A stretch of DNA of 64,000 nucleotides from Sinorhizobium garamanticum (GTDB lineage Bacteria > Pseudomonadota > Alphaproteobacteria > Rhizobiales > Rhizobiaceae): assembly GCF_029892065.1 (NCBI RefSeq), contig NZ_CP120373.1, positions 2,983,001-3,047,000 of the forward strand, given 5' to 3'. Shown here piece by piece: positions 44,301-52,769 of this stretch (its first letter is position 1; the number at the start of each line of letters is the position of its first letter). The notes under the pieces are model-generated. The model was given only the letters and a program-made list of their open reading frames with translations, made no database searches and had not been told where the DNA came from. A program made the position numbers and the translations under genes.

Positions 44301-44765
44301 TCAGTGCGTGTGAGGAGCCGCCGTGTCGGGGACTGTGAACGTATGCGTCACCTCCTGCCCGGGGATCACGTTGTGATTGGCGTCCACCAACCGGATATTC
44401 ACCTTGTGCGGTCCGGGCGGGAAATTGGCTATATCGACCGTGTTGTTGTCACTCGCGTCCGCCCACCACCACGGCAGGTCATCCACGATAACGTGGAGAT
44501 GCCCGATGCGTGGAGACACGTCGACGGCGCCGGCTCCGAACACCGGCACGATGCGCAGGTTCTCCACCCGGTACTGGGCCCAGTAGACGCCCTGGGCAAT
44601 CCCCTCGGGAAGCGGGGGGTCCACGATCAGCTTGGGCGCGGGCTCGTTCTCGACGGCAACATAGGGTGAAGGGCCGCGGATCTCCCGCGCGCTCTGGGCG
44701 AAGGCGCCGGTTGCGAGCACAGTAGCGGCGGTGGCGGCGGTAAGCGTCTTGATGAGCAGGATCAT
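44301..44765 (-). CDS. DUF6130 family periplasmic protein
   Basis: The 154-residue protein has a signal peptide (LIKTLTAATAATVLATGAFAQ) followed by a beta-rich domain with HLHVIVDDLPWWWADASDNNTVDI and PPGPHKVNIRLVDANHNVIPGQEVTHTFTV, an immunoglobulin-like or cupredoxin-like pattern. The His-rich end (PHTH) and HLHV may bind metal. No enzymatic role is known. It precedes the amidase gene on the same strand. Confidence 0.8.
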   Translation of the reverse strand: MILLIKTLTAATAATVLATGAFAQSAREIRGPSPYVAVENEPAPKLIVDPPLPEGIAQGVYWAQYRVENLRIVPVFGAGAVDVSPRIGHLHVIVDDLPWWWADASDNNTVDIANFPPGPHKVNIRLVDANHNVIPGQEVTHTFTVPDTAAPHTH

Positions 44766-45051
44766 TTCAGTCGTTCCTTTGGTTCAGAGACCCATTTCCT
44801 CATGCCGGACATAAACATGAGCCCAGCAGGCGAAGGACCGAATAGTCACGTCTTGGGAGGCTCTCTTTCACGTTGTGAGCGAACGATCCCATGTCATGCC
44901 TCGGTCTCACGGCTCGCGGGTCGGTCCGAACCGTTGCGCGAAACTGACGCATGCTCGTATCTTGAATGTGTTCAGATGCCCACAAACTGTATCGCTATGT
45001 AGGAGGAAGGCCGATCCAATGCCGCCGACGCCTTCCATAAATGGCGAACTG

Positions 45052-45963
45052 TCAAGCGTGCTTCCATAGAAGCGGCCGTGGCGCGAAGCCGAGTTTTTCC
45101 TTCGCCAGGGCGTTGGAGGCGCCGGTCAGCCGGGTGTGGTAGTAGACCGCTTCCTCCCCCGCCGATTTCAGCGCGTCCTCTACGCTCAGGCGCCGCGGCT
45201 CCGGCGCACCGACCCATCGGGCGAAGGCGGGTAGCCATTCGGAGACGGGCAGGGGATCGTCGTCGACGACATTGTAGACGCCCGGCTCGGCTGTCAGCGA
45301 GGCGATCGTCGCGGCGATCGCGTCGTCGATGTGGACGAACGACCAGACGCCATTTCCTTCGCCGATGATCGCCGACTCTCCCTTGCGCGCCTGATCCGCA
45401 ATGGCTCCCTCCGGCCGGTACCAGGTGCCGGGACCGTAGAAGAAGCCGTAGCGGAGCACGACGCCGTCGAGAGACGGCGAGGCGAGCACCCGGTCCTCAT
45501 AGACGCCGATGGCGCGCGTGCTTTCGCCGATCTCGCCGGGTGCGTCGTATCTCAGCCTCGCGGTCTCGTCGGCGAGCTCTCCCGCCGGAGCCTCCAGGTA
45601 GAAGCCGCGAGACTGCATGATGTAGCGGCGGACGCCGAGCTCCTCGGCCGCGGCGATGAGATTGGCGCCGCCCTCGCGGTGGAGGCGCGTATCGTTCGGC
45701 ATCGCCTTGATGATGTCGGCTGGGTTCGCCGGAAGCCAGGTGAGTTGGTCGATCACCACATCCGGCGCCGCCGCCTCGATCGCGCGGTGGACCGCTTTGC
45801 GGTCGAAGGCATCGGCGAAAGACACCTCTGCCCCGAGCTCGCGCAGACGATCCGACCCGGGGCCTGGGCGTGTCATGCCGGTCACCTGATGGCCGAGGGT
45901 CAAGAGCACCCGCACCAGCGGCAGGCCGACGGCACCCGTGGCACCTGCGATGAATATCTTCAT
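45052..45963 (-). CDS. NAD-dependent epimerase/dehydratase family protein
   Basis: The 303-residue protein begins KIFIAGATGAVGLPLVRVLLTLGHQVTGMTR, an extended-SDR NAD(P)-binding motif, with GFFYGPGTWYRPEG and WSFVHIDDAIAATIASL further on. The usual YxxxK active site is not clear (GVYEDRVL is at that point), so the reaction is uncertain. GGGAG stands 8 bases before the ATG. Monocistronic; flanked by a family B repeat upstream. Confidence 0.87.
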   Translation of the reverse strand: MKIFIAGATGAVGLPLVRVLLTLGHQVTGMTRPGPGSDRLRELGAEVSFADAFDRKAVHRAIEAAAPDVVIDQLTWLPANPADIIKAMPNDTRLHREGGANLIAAAEELGVRRYIMQSRGFYLEAPAGELADETARLRYDAPGEIGESTRAIGVYEDRVLASPSLDGVVLRYGFFYGPGTWYRPEGAIADQARKGESAIIGEGNGVWSFVHIDDAIAATIASLTAEPGVYNVVDDDPLPVSEWLPAFARWVGAPEPRRLSVEDALKSAGEEAVYYHTRLTGASNALAKEKLGFAPRPLLWKHA

Positions 45964-46066
45964 TAGCCAAACTCCCTAGTTTTGAGGGCATTTCGTGGTT
46001 TTCGGTGAAGCAAGCTACACGGTTGCTGCTCTCGTCGGATGCCGTTCACCAACGCTTCTCCTCCGG

Positions 46067-46184
46067 CCCTCATTCCTGTGCTTGTCACAGGAATCCAGCC
46101 AGCCCAAGTCCTTGGGCTGAAAGGAGTCTTCCGCGCCGCAGACGCGGCGCTGCTGGATCCCTGTGACAAGCACAGGGATGAGGG
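46067..46184. repeat. Palindromic repeat family B, complete 118-bp copy
   Basis: CCCTCATTCCTGTGCTTGTC start, CCCAAGTCCTTGGG block, GCGCCGCAGACGCGGCGC dyad and a CTGTGACAAGCACAGGGATG end. The gap 45964-46328 holds nothing else. Confidence 0.85.
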
Positions 46185-46328
46185 CGGAAAAAAGCATCCG
46201 CCGGCCCGTTACGCTGCGGTTGTGTGCCGTGAACCGTGAAGTTGCTCTAACTCTAAATAACGTAATTCCTGGCAAAGAGCCGTTATATGCTTGTCCTGGA
46301 CCAGAGGCTTTCGATGGAGGCGCCCGTC

Positions 46329-46784
46329 TTAGTTTTCCAGTGCAGCCTGTGGCGTATTGCGGAAACTGATCGCCATCCGGTTGTAGGTGTTCATCAGGCC
46401 GATCGCGATCGTGAGATCAACGAGTTCGCGCTCGTCGAACACAGCCCGCGCGGCCTCGTAAGCCTGGTCGGGCACGTTGGTCTCGGCAACGCGCGTGACC
46501 GTTTCGGCCCAGGCGAGGGCGGCCTGCTCGCGCTCGTCGAAGAGATTGCCGGCTTCCGCCCATGCCTGCACCAGCGCGATCTTCTCGATTTTCTGCCCCT
46601 TTTTCAAAAGGTCGCGCGTGTGCATGTCGAGGCAGTAGGCGCAGTTGTTGATCTGCGAGATCCGAAGATAGACCAGATCGACCAGCACCGGAGGGAGGCT
46701 GCTCTGCATGATGTAGCCGTAGACTCCGCCCAGGGCTTTGACGCCGGCCGGTGCGATCTGGTTGTAGTCGAGACGCTTGCTCAC
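46329..46784 (-). CDS. Carboxymuconolactone decarboxylase family protein (AhpD-like)
   Basis: The 151-residue protein has the all-helical CMD fold with the redox pair in NNCAYCLDMHTRDLLKKG, the AhpD-type CxxC followed by a conserved His. Such proteins act as alkylhydroperoxidases or thiol reductases. The start is GTG with AAGGAT 8 bases upstream. It lies 41 bp downstream of the cupin gene, so the two form an operon divergent from the MocR-type regulator. Confidence 0.88.
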   Translation of the reverse strand: MSKRLDYNQIAPAGVKALGGVYGYIMQSSLPPVLVDLVYLRISQINNCAYCLDMHTRDLLKKGQKIEKIALVQAWAEAGNLFDEREQAALAWAETVTRVAETNVPDQAYEAARAVFDERELVDLTIAIGLMNTYNRMAISFRNTPQAALEN

Positions 46785-46825
46785 TTGTTCTAATCCTTAA
46801 AACTGTTCTGTCGTTGAATGTGGGT

Positions 46826-47242
46826 TCACTCGATGTTGGTGGTCAGGGCCTTTTCGTCGCTGTCGGCGACGAAGACCGCGAGCAGCTTTGCGGGCCTGGT
46901 CTTGCTCGCATTGCGGCTGACGAGGTGGTTGGCCGCCGGCGGCTCGTGCCAGCTCTCGCCGGCGCGGTATATCTGCGTCGGGCCGTCGTTCACTTTCGAT
47001 TCGATTTCTCCGGAGAGGACGTAGGCGAAGATGAACGACGAGTCCGCGTGCCTGTGCGGCGCCGAAGTCCCGCCCGGCGGGTAATCGACGATGAATGCGG
47101 TCAGCGTTTTGCCCGGAATATTGGGTATGGCCTGCGCGAAGTGGGGCGTGACAACGTCGCCGGGGTCATGCGCTGCGGCCGGGATTGCGGTAGCTATTGC
47201 GAGGGCGGCGCCGACAGCGCCAATTACAGATCGTATGGTCAT
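46826..47242 (-). CDS. Cupin domain protein with signal peptide
   Basis: The 138-residue protein has a signal peptide (IGAVGAALAIATAIPAAAH) and a cupin barrel with PHRHADSSFIFAYVLSGEIESKVNDGPTQIYRAGESWHEPP. It aligns along its length with the cupin at 31699-32112 (SPGHTHPDSAFIYATVLEG, LLAVFVVD versus LLAVFVAD). It is the first gene of a cupin-AhpD-like unit facing the MocR regulator, whose target it likely is. AAGGAG lies before the ATG. Confidence 0.87.
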   Translation of the reverse strand: MTIRSVIGAVGAALAIATAIPAAAHDPGDVVTPHFAQAIPNIPGKTLTAFIVDYPPGGTSAPHRHADSSFIFAYVLSGEIESKVNDGPTQIYRAGESWHEPPAANHLVSRNASKTRPAKLLAVFVADSDEKALTTNIE

Positions 47243-47327
47243 GACGACGGTTCTCCTTTGCGTGTGGTCATGATGACGCTTCTTCCTTGCCGCCTAGAAA
47301 TGACGGTTTCCTGGTTCTAAAAAAAGC

Positions 47328-47358
47328 ACCAAGAAACAGCAAAAATCGTGTACCAAGA
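47328..47358. promoter_or_regulatory. Direct repeats upstream of the second MocR gene
   Basis: ACCAAGA occurs at 47328-47334 and 47352-47358, 24 bp apart, with a partly mirrored TGGTTCT at 47312-47318. The repeats straddle the start region of the MocR gene and face the divergent cupin-AhpD unit. Binding by the MocR protein is an inference from the usual pattern in this family. Confidence 0.4.
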
Positions 47359-47362
47359 GAGC

Positions 47363-48769
47363 ATGGACCAGCCGCTGAAACTGGAACTCGACCGGACTGC
47401 GAAGACGCCGCTGGCCGAGCAGATCCGCAAGGGCATCAGCACCGCGATCGAAAGCGGGGTGCTCGCCCCGGGCGCGCGCCTGCCGTCGTGGCTGGACCTC
47501 GCGGCCCAGCTTGGTGTTGCGCGCGGCACGGTGCGCACGGCCTATGAGAAGCTCTCCGCTGCCCAGATGATCGTCGCTTCGCGCGCGGCCGGAACCCGTG
47601 TCGCGGAACAGCCTGCCGCCGTTGCCCGGGTCGAACAGCCGCCCGATCCCGGCTCGTTCCTGGAGCGGTATCTGGAGATGACGGCGGGCCCGGCGATCTT
47701 CCAGATGGGCGTGCCTGCGCAGGAAACCTTTCCCGCAACCCTCTTCGCCCGGATCCGCGCGCAGGCCGTGCGGGCGGAATCGAGCGCGCCGGCGATTTAT
47801 CCCGATCCGCGCGGCGAGCTGGACCTGCGGCGGGAAATCGCCGCCTATCTCGCCGTCGCGCGCCGTACCGAGTGCTCGCCCTCCGAGGTCATCATTACCG
47901 GCGGCTACGCCAGCGGGCTCGGACTGGCGCTCCGTGTGCTCGGTCTTGAGGGGCGGAAGGTCTGGATGGAGGATCCCGGCTTCCCGTTCACCCGGCATGG
48001 GCTGGAGCTCGCGCGATTGTCGCCCGTCCCAATCCCCGTCGATGCCGACGGCATCGATGTCGACCATGGCATCCGCCATGCCCCGGATGCAGCACTGGTC
48101 GTCGTGACGCCGGGGCAGCAGGCGCCGCTCGGGCCCGCCCTGTCACTGGCGCGGCGGTTGCGCCTTCTCGACTGGGCGGCCCGCAGCGAAGCTTGGGTGA
48201 TCGAGGACGACTATTTGAGCGAATTGCAGCTCGATGGCCGCGCGGCACCGGCGCTCGCCTCGCTCGATCGCGCCGGGCGCGTCATTCACATCGGCTCCTT
48301 CAGCAAGACCATCAGCCCCGCGCTGAGGCTCGGCTTCGTCGTCGCGCCACCGGCGCTGGCATCCCGTTTTGCGGAGGTCGCGGCGTGCCTCGCGCCGCCT
48401 CCGGGGCCGGCGGTGCAGCTCGCAACCGCCGCGTTCATGCGCGAAGGCCACTACATGCGGCATCTCAGGCGCACGAAGCGCGTCTACGCCGCGCAACGCG
48501 ACGCCTTGCTGAAATGTCTCATGCCGGGTGCCGGGGAGGCTACGGTCGCCGGCCTGGCCGTGCTGCTGCGCCTGCCGGACGGCGCGCCGGACGTTGCCAT
48601 CGTCCGGGAGACGCTGGCATTCGGAATGGCCCCGGCACCGCTCTCGGTCTGGTATGCGTCGCCGGATTCCGCAAAATCCGGCTTGCTGCTGGGACTCGCG
48701 ACGGCGCCGCAACGGCAGCTCGCGCGATCCTGCGACCGTCTCCAGGGGATCATCGGGCGCTTTGCGTGA
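47363..48769 (+). CDS. MocR family (GntR-type) regulator with aminotransferase domain
   Basis: The 468-residue protein joins a GntR winged helix (TPLAEQIRKGISTAIESGVLAPGARLPSWLDLAAQLGVARGTVRTAYEKL) to an aminotransferase-like domain with the PLP lysine in SFSKTISPALRLGF. It is a PLP-dependent transcription factor, likely acting on the divergent cupin-AhpD operon. The ATG at 47363 is taken as start; a GTG at 47348 would add five residues. It belongs to the same family as the protein at 8897. Confidence 0.9.
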   Translation: MDQPLKLELDRTAKTPLAEQIRKGISTAIESGVLAPGARLPSWLDLAAQLGVARGTVRTAYEKLSAAQMIVASRAAGTRVAEQPAAVARVEQPPDPGSFLERYLEMTAGPAIFQMGVPAQETFPATLFARIRAQAVRAESSAPAIYPDPRGELDLRREIAAYLAVARRTECSPSEVIITGGYASGLGLALRVLGLEGRKVWMEDPGFPFTRHGLELARLSPVPIPVDADGIDVDHGIRHAPDAALVVVTPGQQAPLGPALSLARRLRLLDWAARSEAWVIEDDYLSELQLDGRAAPALASLDRAGRVIHIGSFSKTISPALRLGFVVAPPALASRFAEVAACLAPPPGPAVQLATAAFMREGHYMRHLRRTKRVYAAQRDALLKCLMPGAGEATVAGLAVLLRLPDGAPDVAIVRETLAFGMAPAPLSVWYASPDSAKSGLLLGLATAPQRQLARSCDRLQGIIGRFA

Positions 48770-48913
48770 GGGCGAGGGAGTATTCGGGAGCGGCACAGGG
48801 CGATCCCGGGAAGGCAATCTCATCATGATATCTGACTGTCATTCGCCACTCTGTCCTTTCCTGGGAGAACGTGCATTACAGCGCCACGCGGTACGGCGGG
48901 CCATCCTCTCCGG

Positions 48914-49031
48914 TCCTCATTCCTGTGCTTGGCACAGGAATCCAGCCAGCCCAAGTCCTTGGGCTGAAAAGACTCTTCCGCGCCGCGGACGCGGCGCTGC
49001 TGGATCCCTGTGACAAGCACAGGGATGAGGG
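48914..49031. repeat. Palindromic repeat family B, complete 118-bp copy
   Basis: TCCTCATTCCTGTGCTTGGC start, CCCAAGTCCTTGGG block, CGCGCCGCGGACGCGGCGC dyad and a CTGTGACAAGCACAGGGATG end. The rest of 48770-49264 shows no supported gene. Confidence 0.85.
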
Positions 49032-49264
49032 CAAAAACAACATTCGCCAAACTCATTACGCTGCCGTCCTGCCCTACTTGAGTGCTCGGCTGGCGTGCCG
49101 GACTCTTCGTGTCAAAGTGTATCGAGATACCTCAGCTTCAGCATTCAATTACATTGCTGCGGCAGTCGCGAAACATCCCATATACGAACAACGCGCTTTG
49201 TGTCTCGTGAGCCGAAGGGGCGGAAAGCCCTCGGCGAAATCGAACCAGTCACAAGGACGAAACC

Positions 49265-49681
49265 ATGGCCGCCAAAGCCGCACATCAGTTGCTGGGACAC
49301 GCCGTTGTAGGAACGAACGACCTTTCCACCGCCGCAAACTTCTATGACAAACTATTCGCTCTCTTCGGCGTAGGACGAATTCTCGAACAGCCCGGCAGGG
49401 CAGTGTACTTCGGCACTACGGGTCTCGAGTTTGGCGTCACCAATCCCTACAACGGCGAGGGTGCCACGATCGGCAACGGCAACATGGTTGCGCTCAGCGC
49501 GCACTCCCGTGCTCACGTTGATGAAGTCCATGCGCTTGCGCTGAAGCTTGGCGGGACCGATGAGGGCAGGCCGGGGCCGCGGGGGCCGAACGGGGATGGT
49601 CCGTACTGCGCATACTTCCGCGATCTCGACGGCAACAAGCTGCTCGTCTTCCGCGCCGGCCCGGATGAAGCCCAAGGCTAA
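49265..49681 (+). CDS. VOC family protein
   Basis: The 138-residue protein has a vicinal-oxygen-chelate fold: LLGHAVVGTNDLSTAANFYDKLFALFGVGRILE at the start, a HSRAHVDEVHALALKLGG helix and YCAYFRDLDGNKLLVFR at the end. His and Glu at fold positions could hold a metal, but the activity cannot be named. AAGGA precedes the ATG. A strong hairpin with a GCGA tetraloop follows the stop. Confidence 0.87.
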   Translation: MAAKAAHQLLGHAVVGTNDLSTAANFYDKLFALFGVGRILEQPGRAVYFGTTGLEFGVTNPYNGEGATIGNGNMVALSAHSRAHVDEVHALALKLGGTDEGRPGPRGPNGDGPYCAYFRDLDGNKLLVFRAGPDEAQG

Positions 49682-49688
49682 GACGGAC

Positions 49689-49716
49689 GATTGCTCGATC
49701 GCGAGATCGAGCAATC
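49689..49716 (+). terminator. Strong hairpin terminator after VOC gene
   Basis: GATTGCTCGATC and GATCGAGCAATC form a perfect 12-bp stem closed by a GCGA (GNRA) tetraloop, 7 bases past the stop codon. The following GCCTTCCCGG is only mildly T-rich. Confidence 0.65.
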
Positions 49717-49761
49717 GCCTTCCCGGCAAACACGCAGCAATCCTTGAACCCAGGTGCTTCA

Positions 49762-50715
49762 ATGACGAGCTCCATGATGATCGGCGTCGTCGCCGCGCTC
49801 TTTGCCGCCTTTGCGTGGTCGCTGAATTTCATCGTTCCCTTCGTCATAGGCGACCATTCCGTTTTTGATTTCGCGCTGTTCCGGTTTGTGATCTCCGGCG
49901 TTTTGGGCTTGGGATTTCTGGCATTCAGAAGAAAAGCCTTGTCCGGGCTAAGGTTGCGCGACCTGGTGACAACAGCCTGGCTCGGTTTCATCGGGTATCT
50001 CGGCTACTTCCTGACCGTCGTCGGCGCGGCCATTTTCGCAGGTCCCGTGATTGCGCCGGCATTTCTCGCGTTCGTGCCCGTTGTGCTGGCGATCGTAGGC
50101 AATTTGCGCCAGCGAAGCGTAGCGTGGAATGCCCTGATCCTGCCGCTCACATTGGCTGTCGTTGGCCTGTCTCTCGTCAACGTCAGTGTATTCGACCCTG
50201 ACAGCATGGCGACGACACGGTCACTCTCGATCGGCACTCCGCTGGCGATCGCCGCCGTATTGCTGTGGACGTGGTTCGGCATTGTCAATCAGACTGCCCT
50301 TGCCAAACGTCCAGGCATGGATGCCGGTGTCTGGACGGCGCTTATCATGACTGGCGGCGGGATCGAGATGCTGGCCTTCATGCCTGTTGGTCTTGCCTTG
50401 GGCGTATTCGAGATACCGCGGCTCGGTCTCGGCTGGGACGTCGCCGCTCCTCTCTACCTATGGGGAACGGGCCTGGCCTTCCTGGCCTCGGTCGGCGGTG
50501 CATGGGCGTGGACGATCGCCGCGCAGCGGCTGCCTGTCGCTCTTTCCGCCCAATTGATCGTGTCGGAAACAGTCTTCGGCACGATATTCGGCCTTGCCGT
50601 GCATGGCCGTTCGCCAACGGTTCTGGAGATTGCCGGAATAGCGGTTCTGACGGCAGGTGTCTTGACCGCTGTCCGGGCTTTCCATGGAGGGGGCAGACAA
50701 TCGGTAGCGGCTTAA
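49762..50715 (+). CDS. DMT (EamA) family transporter
   Basis: The 317-residue protein has ten membrane helices in two EamA repeats, the first starting MIGVVAALFAAFAWSLNFIVPFVIG. It resembles exporters of small metabolites; the cargo is unknown. A TTG at 49744 could add six residues, but the ATG at 49762 with AGG upstream is likelier. It follows the VOC gene by 80 bp, separated by the hairpin. Confidence 0.88.
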   Translation: MTSSMMIGVVAALFAAFAWSLNFIVPFVIGDHSVFDFALFRFVISGVLGLGFLAFRRKALSGLRLRDLVTTAWLGFIGYLGYFLTVVGAAIFAGPVIAPAFLAFVPVVLAIVGNLRQRSVAWNALILPLTLAVVGLSLVNVSVFDPDSMATTRSLSIGTPLAIAAVLLWTWFGIVNQTALAKRPGMDAGVWTALIMTGGGIEMLAFMPVGLALGVFEIPRLGLGWDVAAPLYLWGTGLAFLASVGGAWAWTIAAQRLPVALSAQLIVSETVFGTIFGLAVHGRSPTVLEIAGIAVLTAGVLTAVRAFHGGGRQSVAA

Positions 50716-50835
50716 CGCTTGCGGACGATGGCGGCGCGCGGATCGCCACGCTGGCAGTCAAGATCGACTACCTGCGCCAGGGAGGCATCGAGCCGCGCTC
50801 CGCCATCGCCGGCACGGTGGCGCGGGACGGTCAAT

Positions 50836-51108
50836 GTGGCTGTCGTCAAGCGGGGCAAGGCGGCCGCAACCGCGCGCCCCGAAGCGTTTCTCATTGTCAT
50901 AGCCTACGGCTTGCTATGGCTGATCCTTGAGCCTGAGACCTTCGACATGCATAGCCTGGCCACGCTAATCGTGTGGGTCATGACCTTGATCATCCAGCGC
51001 GCCGAGCAGGGCGACACCCAGGCGATCCACGCAAAACTGGACGGACTGCTTCATTCCGACCACCGGGCCCCGGATGGGCTTGCGACGGACAGCCGCATCC
51101 GACCTTGA
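50836..51108 (+). CDS. Low-affinity iron permease family-like small membrane protein
   Basis: The 90-residue protein has two hydrophobic segments (AFLIVIAYGLLWLIL and MHSLATLIVWVMTLIIQ) and the end motif DTQAIHAKLDGLL that marks one branch of the low-affinity iron permease family. Transport activity of this short branch is unproven. Relatives continue past this motif for about 40 residues, so this copy looks shortened at the C terminus. The GTG at 50836 matches the family start; the frame itself runs back to 50719. Confidence 0.65.
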   Translation: MAVVKRGKAAATARPEAFLIVIAYGLLWLILEPETFDMHSLATLIVWVMTLIIQRAEQGDTQAIHAKLDGLLHSDHRAPDGLATDSRIRP

Positions 51109-51133
51109 CTGGCTAGATTGAACAGCCAGAGGC

Positions 51134-51697
51134 TTATCCAATCCGCACAACTGTATCGGAGACGAATTCGAAGCGAGGTATCGGAAGGTTCTCTGGTGCC
51201 GGTCCCTTGCGGACTCGGCCGGCGGTGTCATAGTGCGATCCGTGGCAGGGGCAGAACCAGCCTCCGAAGTCACCCGCCTGTCCTAGAGGCACGCAGCCGA
51301 GATGCGTGCATACGCCGATCATCACGATCCAGTTCTCCTTCCCTTCCCCGGCGGAGCGGGCGAGATCGGTCGCAGGCTGGTCGTCGGCAAGATTGGCGTT
51401 TCGCGCGATGGGGTCCTTGAGTTCCTCAAGCGCGGTCGCATTTGCCGCTTCGACCTCCTTGGCGGTCCGATTTCGAACGAAAACGGGGCGGCCGCGCCAT
51501 TTGACAGTCAGCGACATGCCTTCGGTGAGCGAGGATACGTCCACCTCGATGGTGGCCGTTGCGAGCGTCGAGGCATCGGGGCGCATCTGATCGATGAGCG
51601 GCCAAGAGGCAGCACCCACTCCCACCACCCCGGCCATGGTCGTCACCAAATAGAGAAAATCACGTTTGGTTGGCTCGTCTGGTTCGTCTATCGCCAC
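51134..51697 (-). CDS. petA: Ubiquinol-cytochrome c reductase Rieske iron-sulfur subunit
   Basis: The 187-residue protein has a short N-terminal tail, a Tat-type membrane anchor (TKRDFLYLVTTMAGVVGVGAASW), the bc1 hinge region and both cluster motifs, CTHLGC and CPCHGSH. It carries electrons from ubiquinol to cytochrome c1 in the bc1 complex. AAGGAGG stands 8 bases before the GTG at 51697, giving the standard family length; the frame to 51814 is rejected. No cytochrome b or c1 gene is adjacent, so this is an orphan, probably a second copy. Confidence 0.92.
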   Translation of the reverse strand: MAIDEPDEPTKRDFLYLVTTMAGVVGVGAASWPLIDQMRPDASTLATATIEVDVSSLTEGMSLTVKWRGRPVFVRNRTAKEVEAANATALEELKDPIARNANLADDQPATDLARSAGEGKENWIVMIGVCTHLGCVPLGQAGDFGGWFCPCHGSHYDTAGRVRKGPAPENLPIPRFEFVSDTVVRIG

Positions 51698-52151
51698 AGG
51701 AATTGCCTCCTTACGGCGCTTAGCTGGTCCCGCTTCGAAAGTCCCTGGATCACCCTGCCTGTACCGAAGCGAGGTGAGGACGACGATCTTTCGAGAGACG
51801 CTTTGCTCAGCCATTATACGTCCAGGACCAAGCCATGGAATCGAGAATGACTAGAACGGAATTTCGCGTGGATCCGACCTGGAGGATCTGGCGTGCGGAT
51901 TTTGCCCGCGAACAGGACCACTCGTTTGGGTCCGGGTAATACCTAGCTTTCGGGCGATCGGCCTGTCTTCGACTCGTCCGTCGACCTGTCCGAAGTGGTT
52001 GAATGGCAGCTAGTCCTGCAAAGCCGCTGTCCGGTTCTCCGAGTTGGACTTCCGCTCACCTCTGTTGCTGCCATTCGCCGATAGCATCCGCTTGTCCATG
52101 CCTACAAAACACGTTAGGCCTCGCGCAGGCCTAAGCACTTCAGGAGAACTC
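51698..52151. other. Intergenic stretch without a supported gene
   Basis: The 454-bp region between the divergent Rieske and VOC genes carries no complete repeat copy. The frames crossing it are upstream extensions of those genes. It should hold both promoters. Confidence 0.5.
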
Positions 52152-52526
52152 ATGTTTGACCACGTCAAATTCGGAGTCAGCGACTATGCAGCGAGCAAAG
52201 CGTTCTTCCTCAAGGCACTCGAACCGCTCGGCGTAGCTGTTGTCTCGGAGGGGCCGCCTTCGTACGGTGTCGAGCTTAGCCCAAAGGGTAAGTCTTCATT
52301 GTGCCTGTACCAAACCGAGGAGAAGCCGGCGCATCTTCACTTGGCGTTCACGGCCGAGAATCGCCAGCAAGTCGAAGCTTTCTATCGCGCGGCCCTGGAG
52401 GCGGGTGGCAAAGACAATGGTGCGCCCGGTCTGCGCCCGCACTACCACGCGAACTACTATGCCGCCTTCGTCATCGGTCCGGACGGGCACAACATCGAAG
52501 CGGTTTGCCACGAACCCGAGGCCTAA
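52152..52526 (+). CDS. VOC family protein (glyoxalase/bleomycin resistance-like)
   Basis: The 124-residue protein begins MFDHVKFGVSDYAASKAFFLKALEPLGV and ends YYAAFVIGPDGHNIEAVCHEP, the typical form of single-domain VOC proteins. Metal-ligand candidates are the His near the start, His in PAHLHLAF and Glu near the end. The substrate is unknown. AGGAGA precedes the ATG. It is monocistronic; the 243 bp downstream hold no supported gene. Confidence 0.89.
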   Translation: MFDHVKFGVSDYAASKAFFLKALEPLGVAVVSEGPPSYGVELSPKGKSSLCLYQTEEKPAHLHLAFTAENRQQVEAFYRAALEAGGKDNGAPGLRPHYHANYYAAFVIGPDGHNIEAVCHEPEA

Positions 52527-52769
52527 CCCTTCACTCGGTGAACCGCGGGTGGGCGTAGATGCGACGAGGATGGACGACGGCCGAGCGACAGCTTCCCGGA
52601 GGAACCGACGAGCGTCCGTTCCTGGTGCATTCCGGACGAACGCCGACGACCGCTGTTGGCCCAAACGAGACATAGAACCTTCGCGTCCAACTAATGGGGA
52701 TGACGAGCTTAGATAAGCGATGAACTTTTTCGCATCGCTTCGTTCATGGTTCTCGTCATCCCGCTCAAA

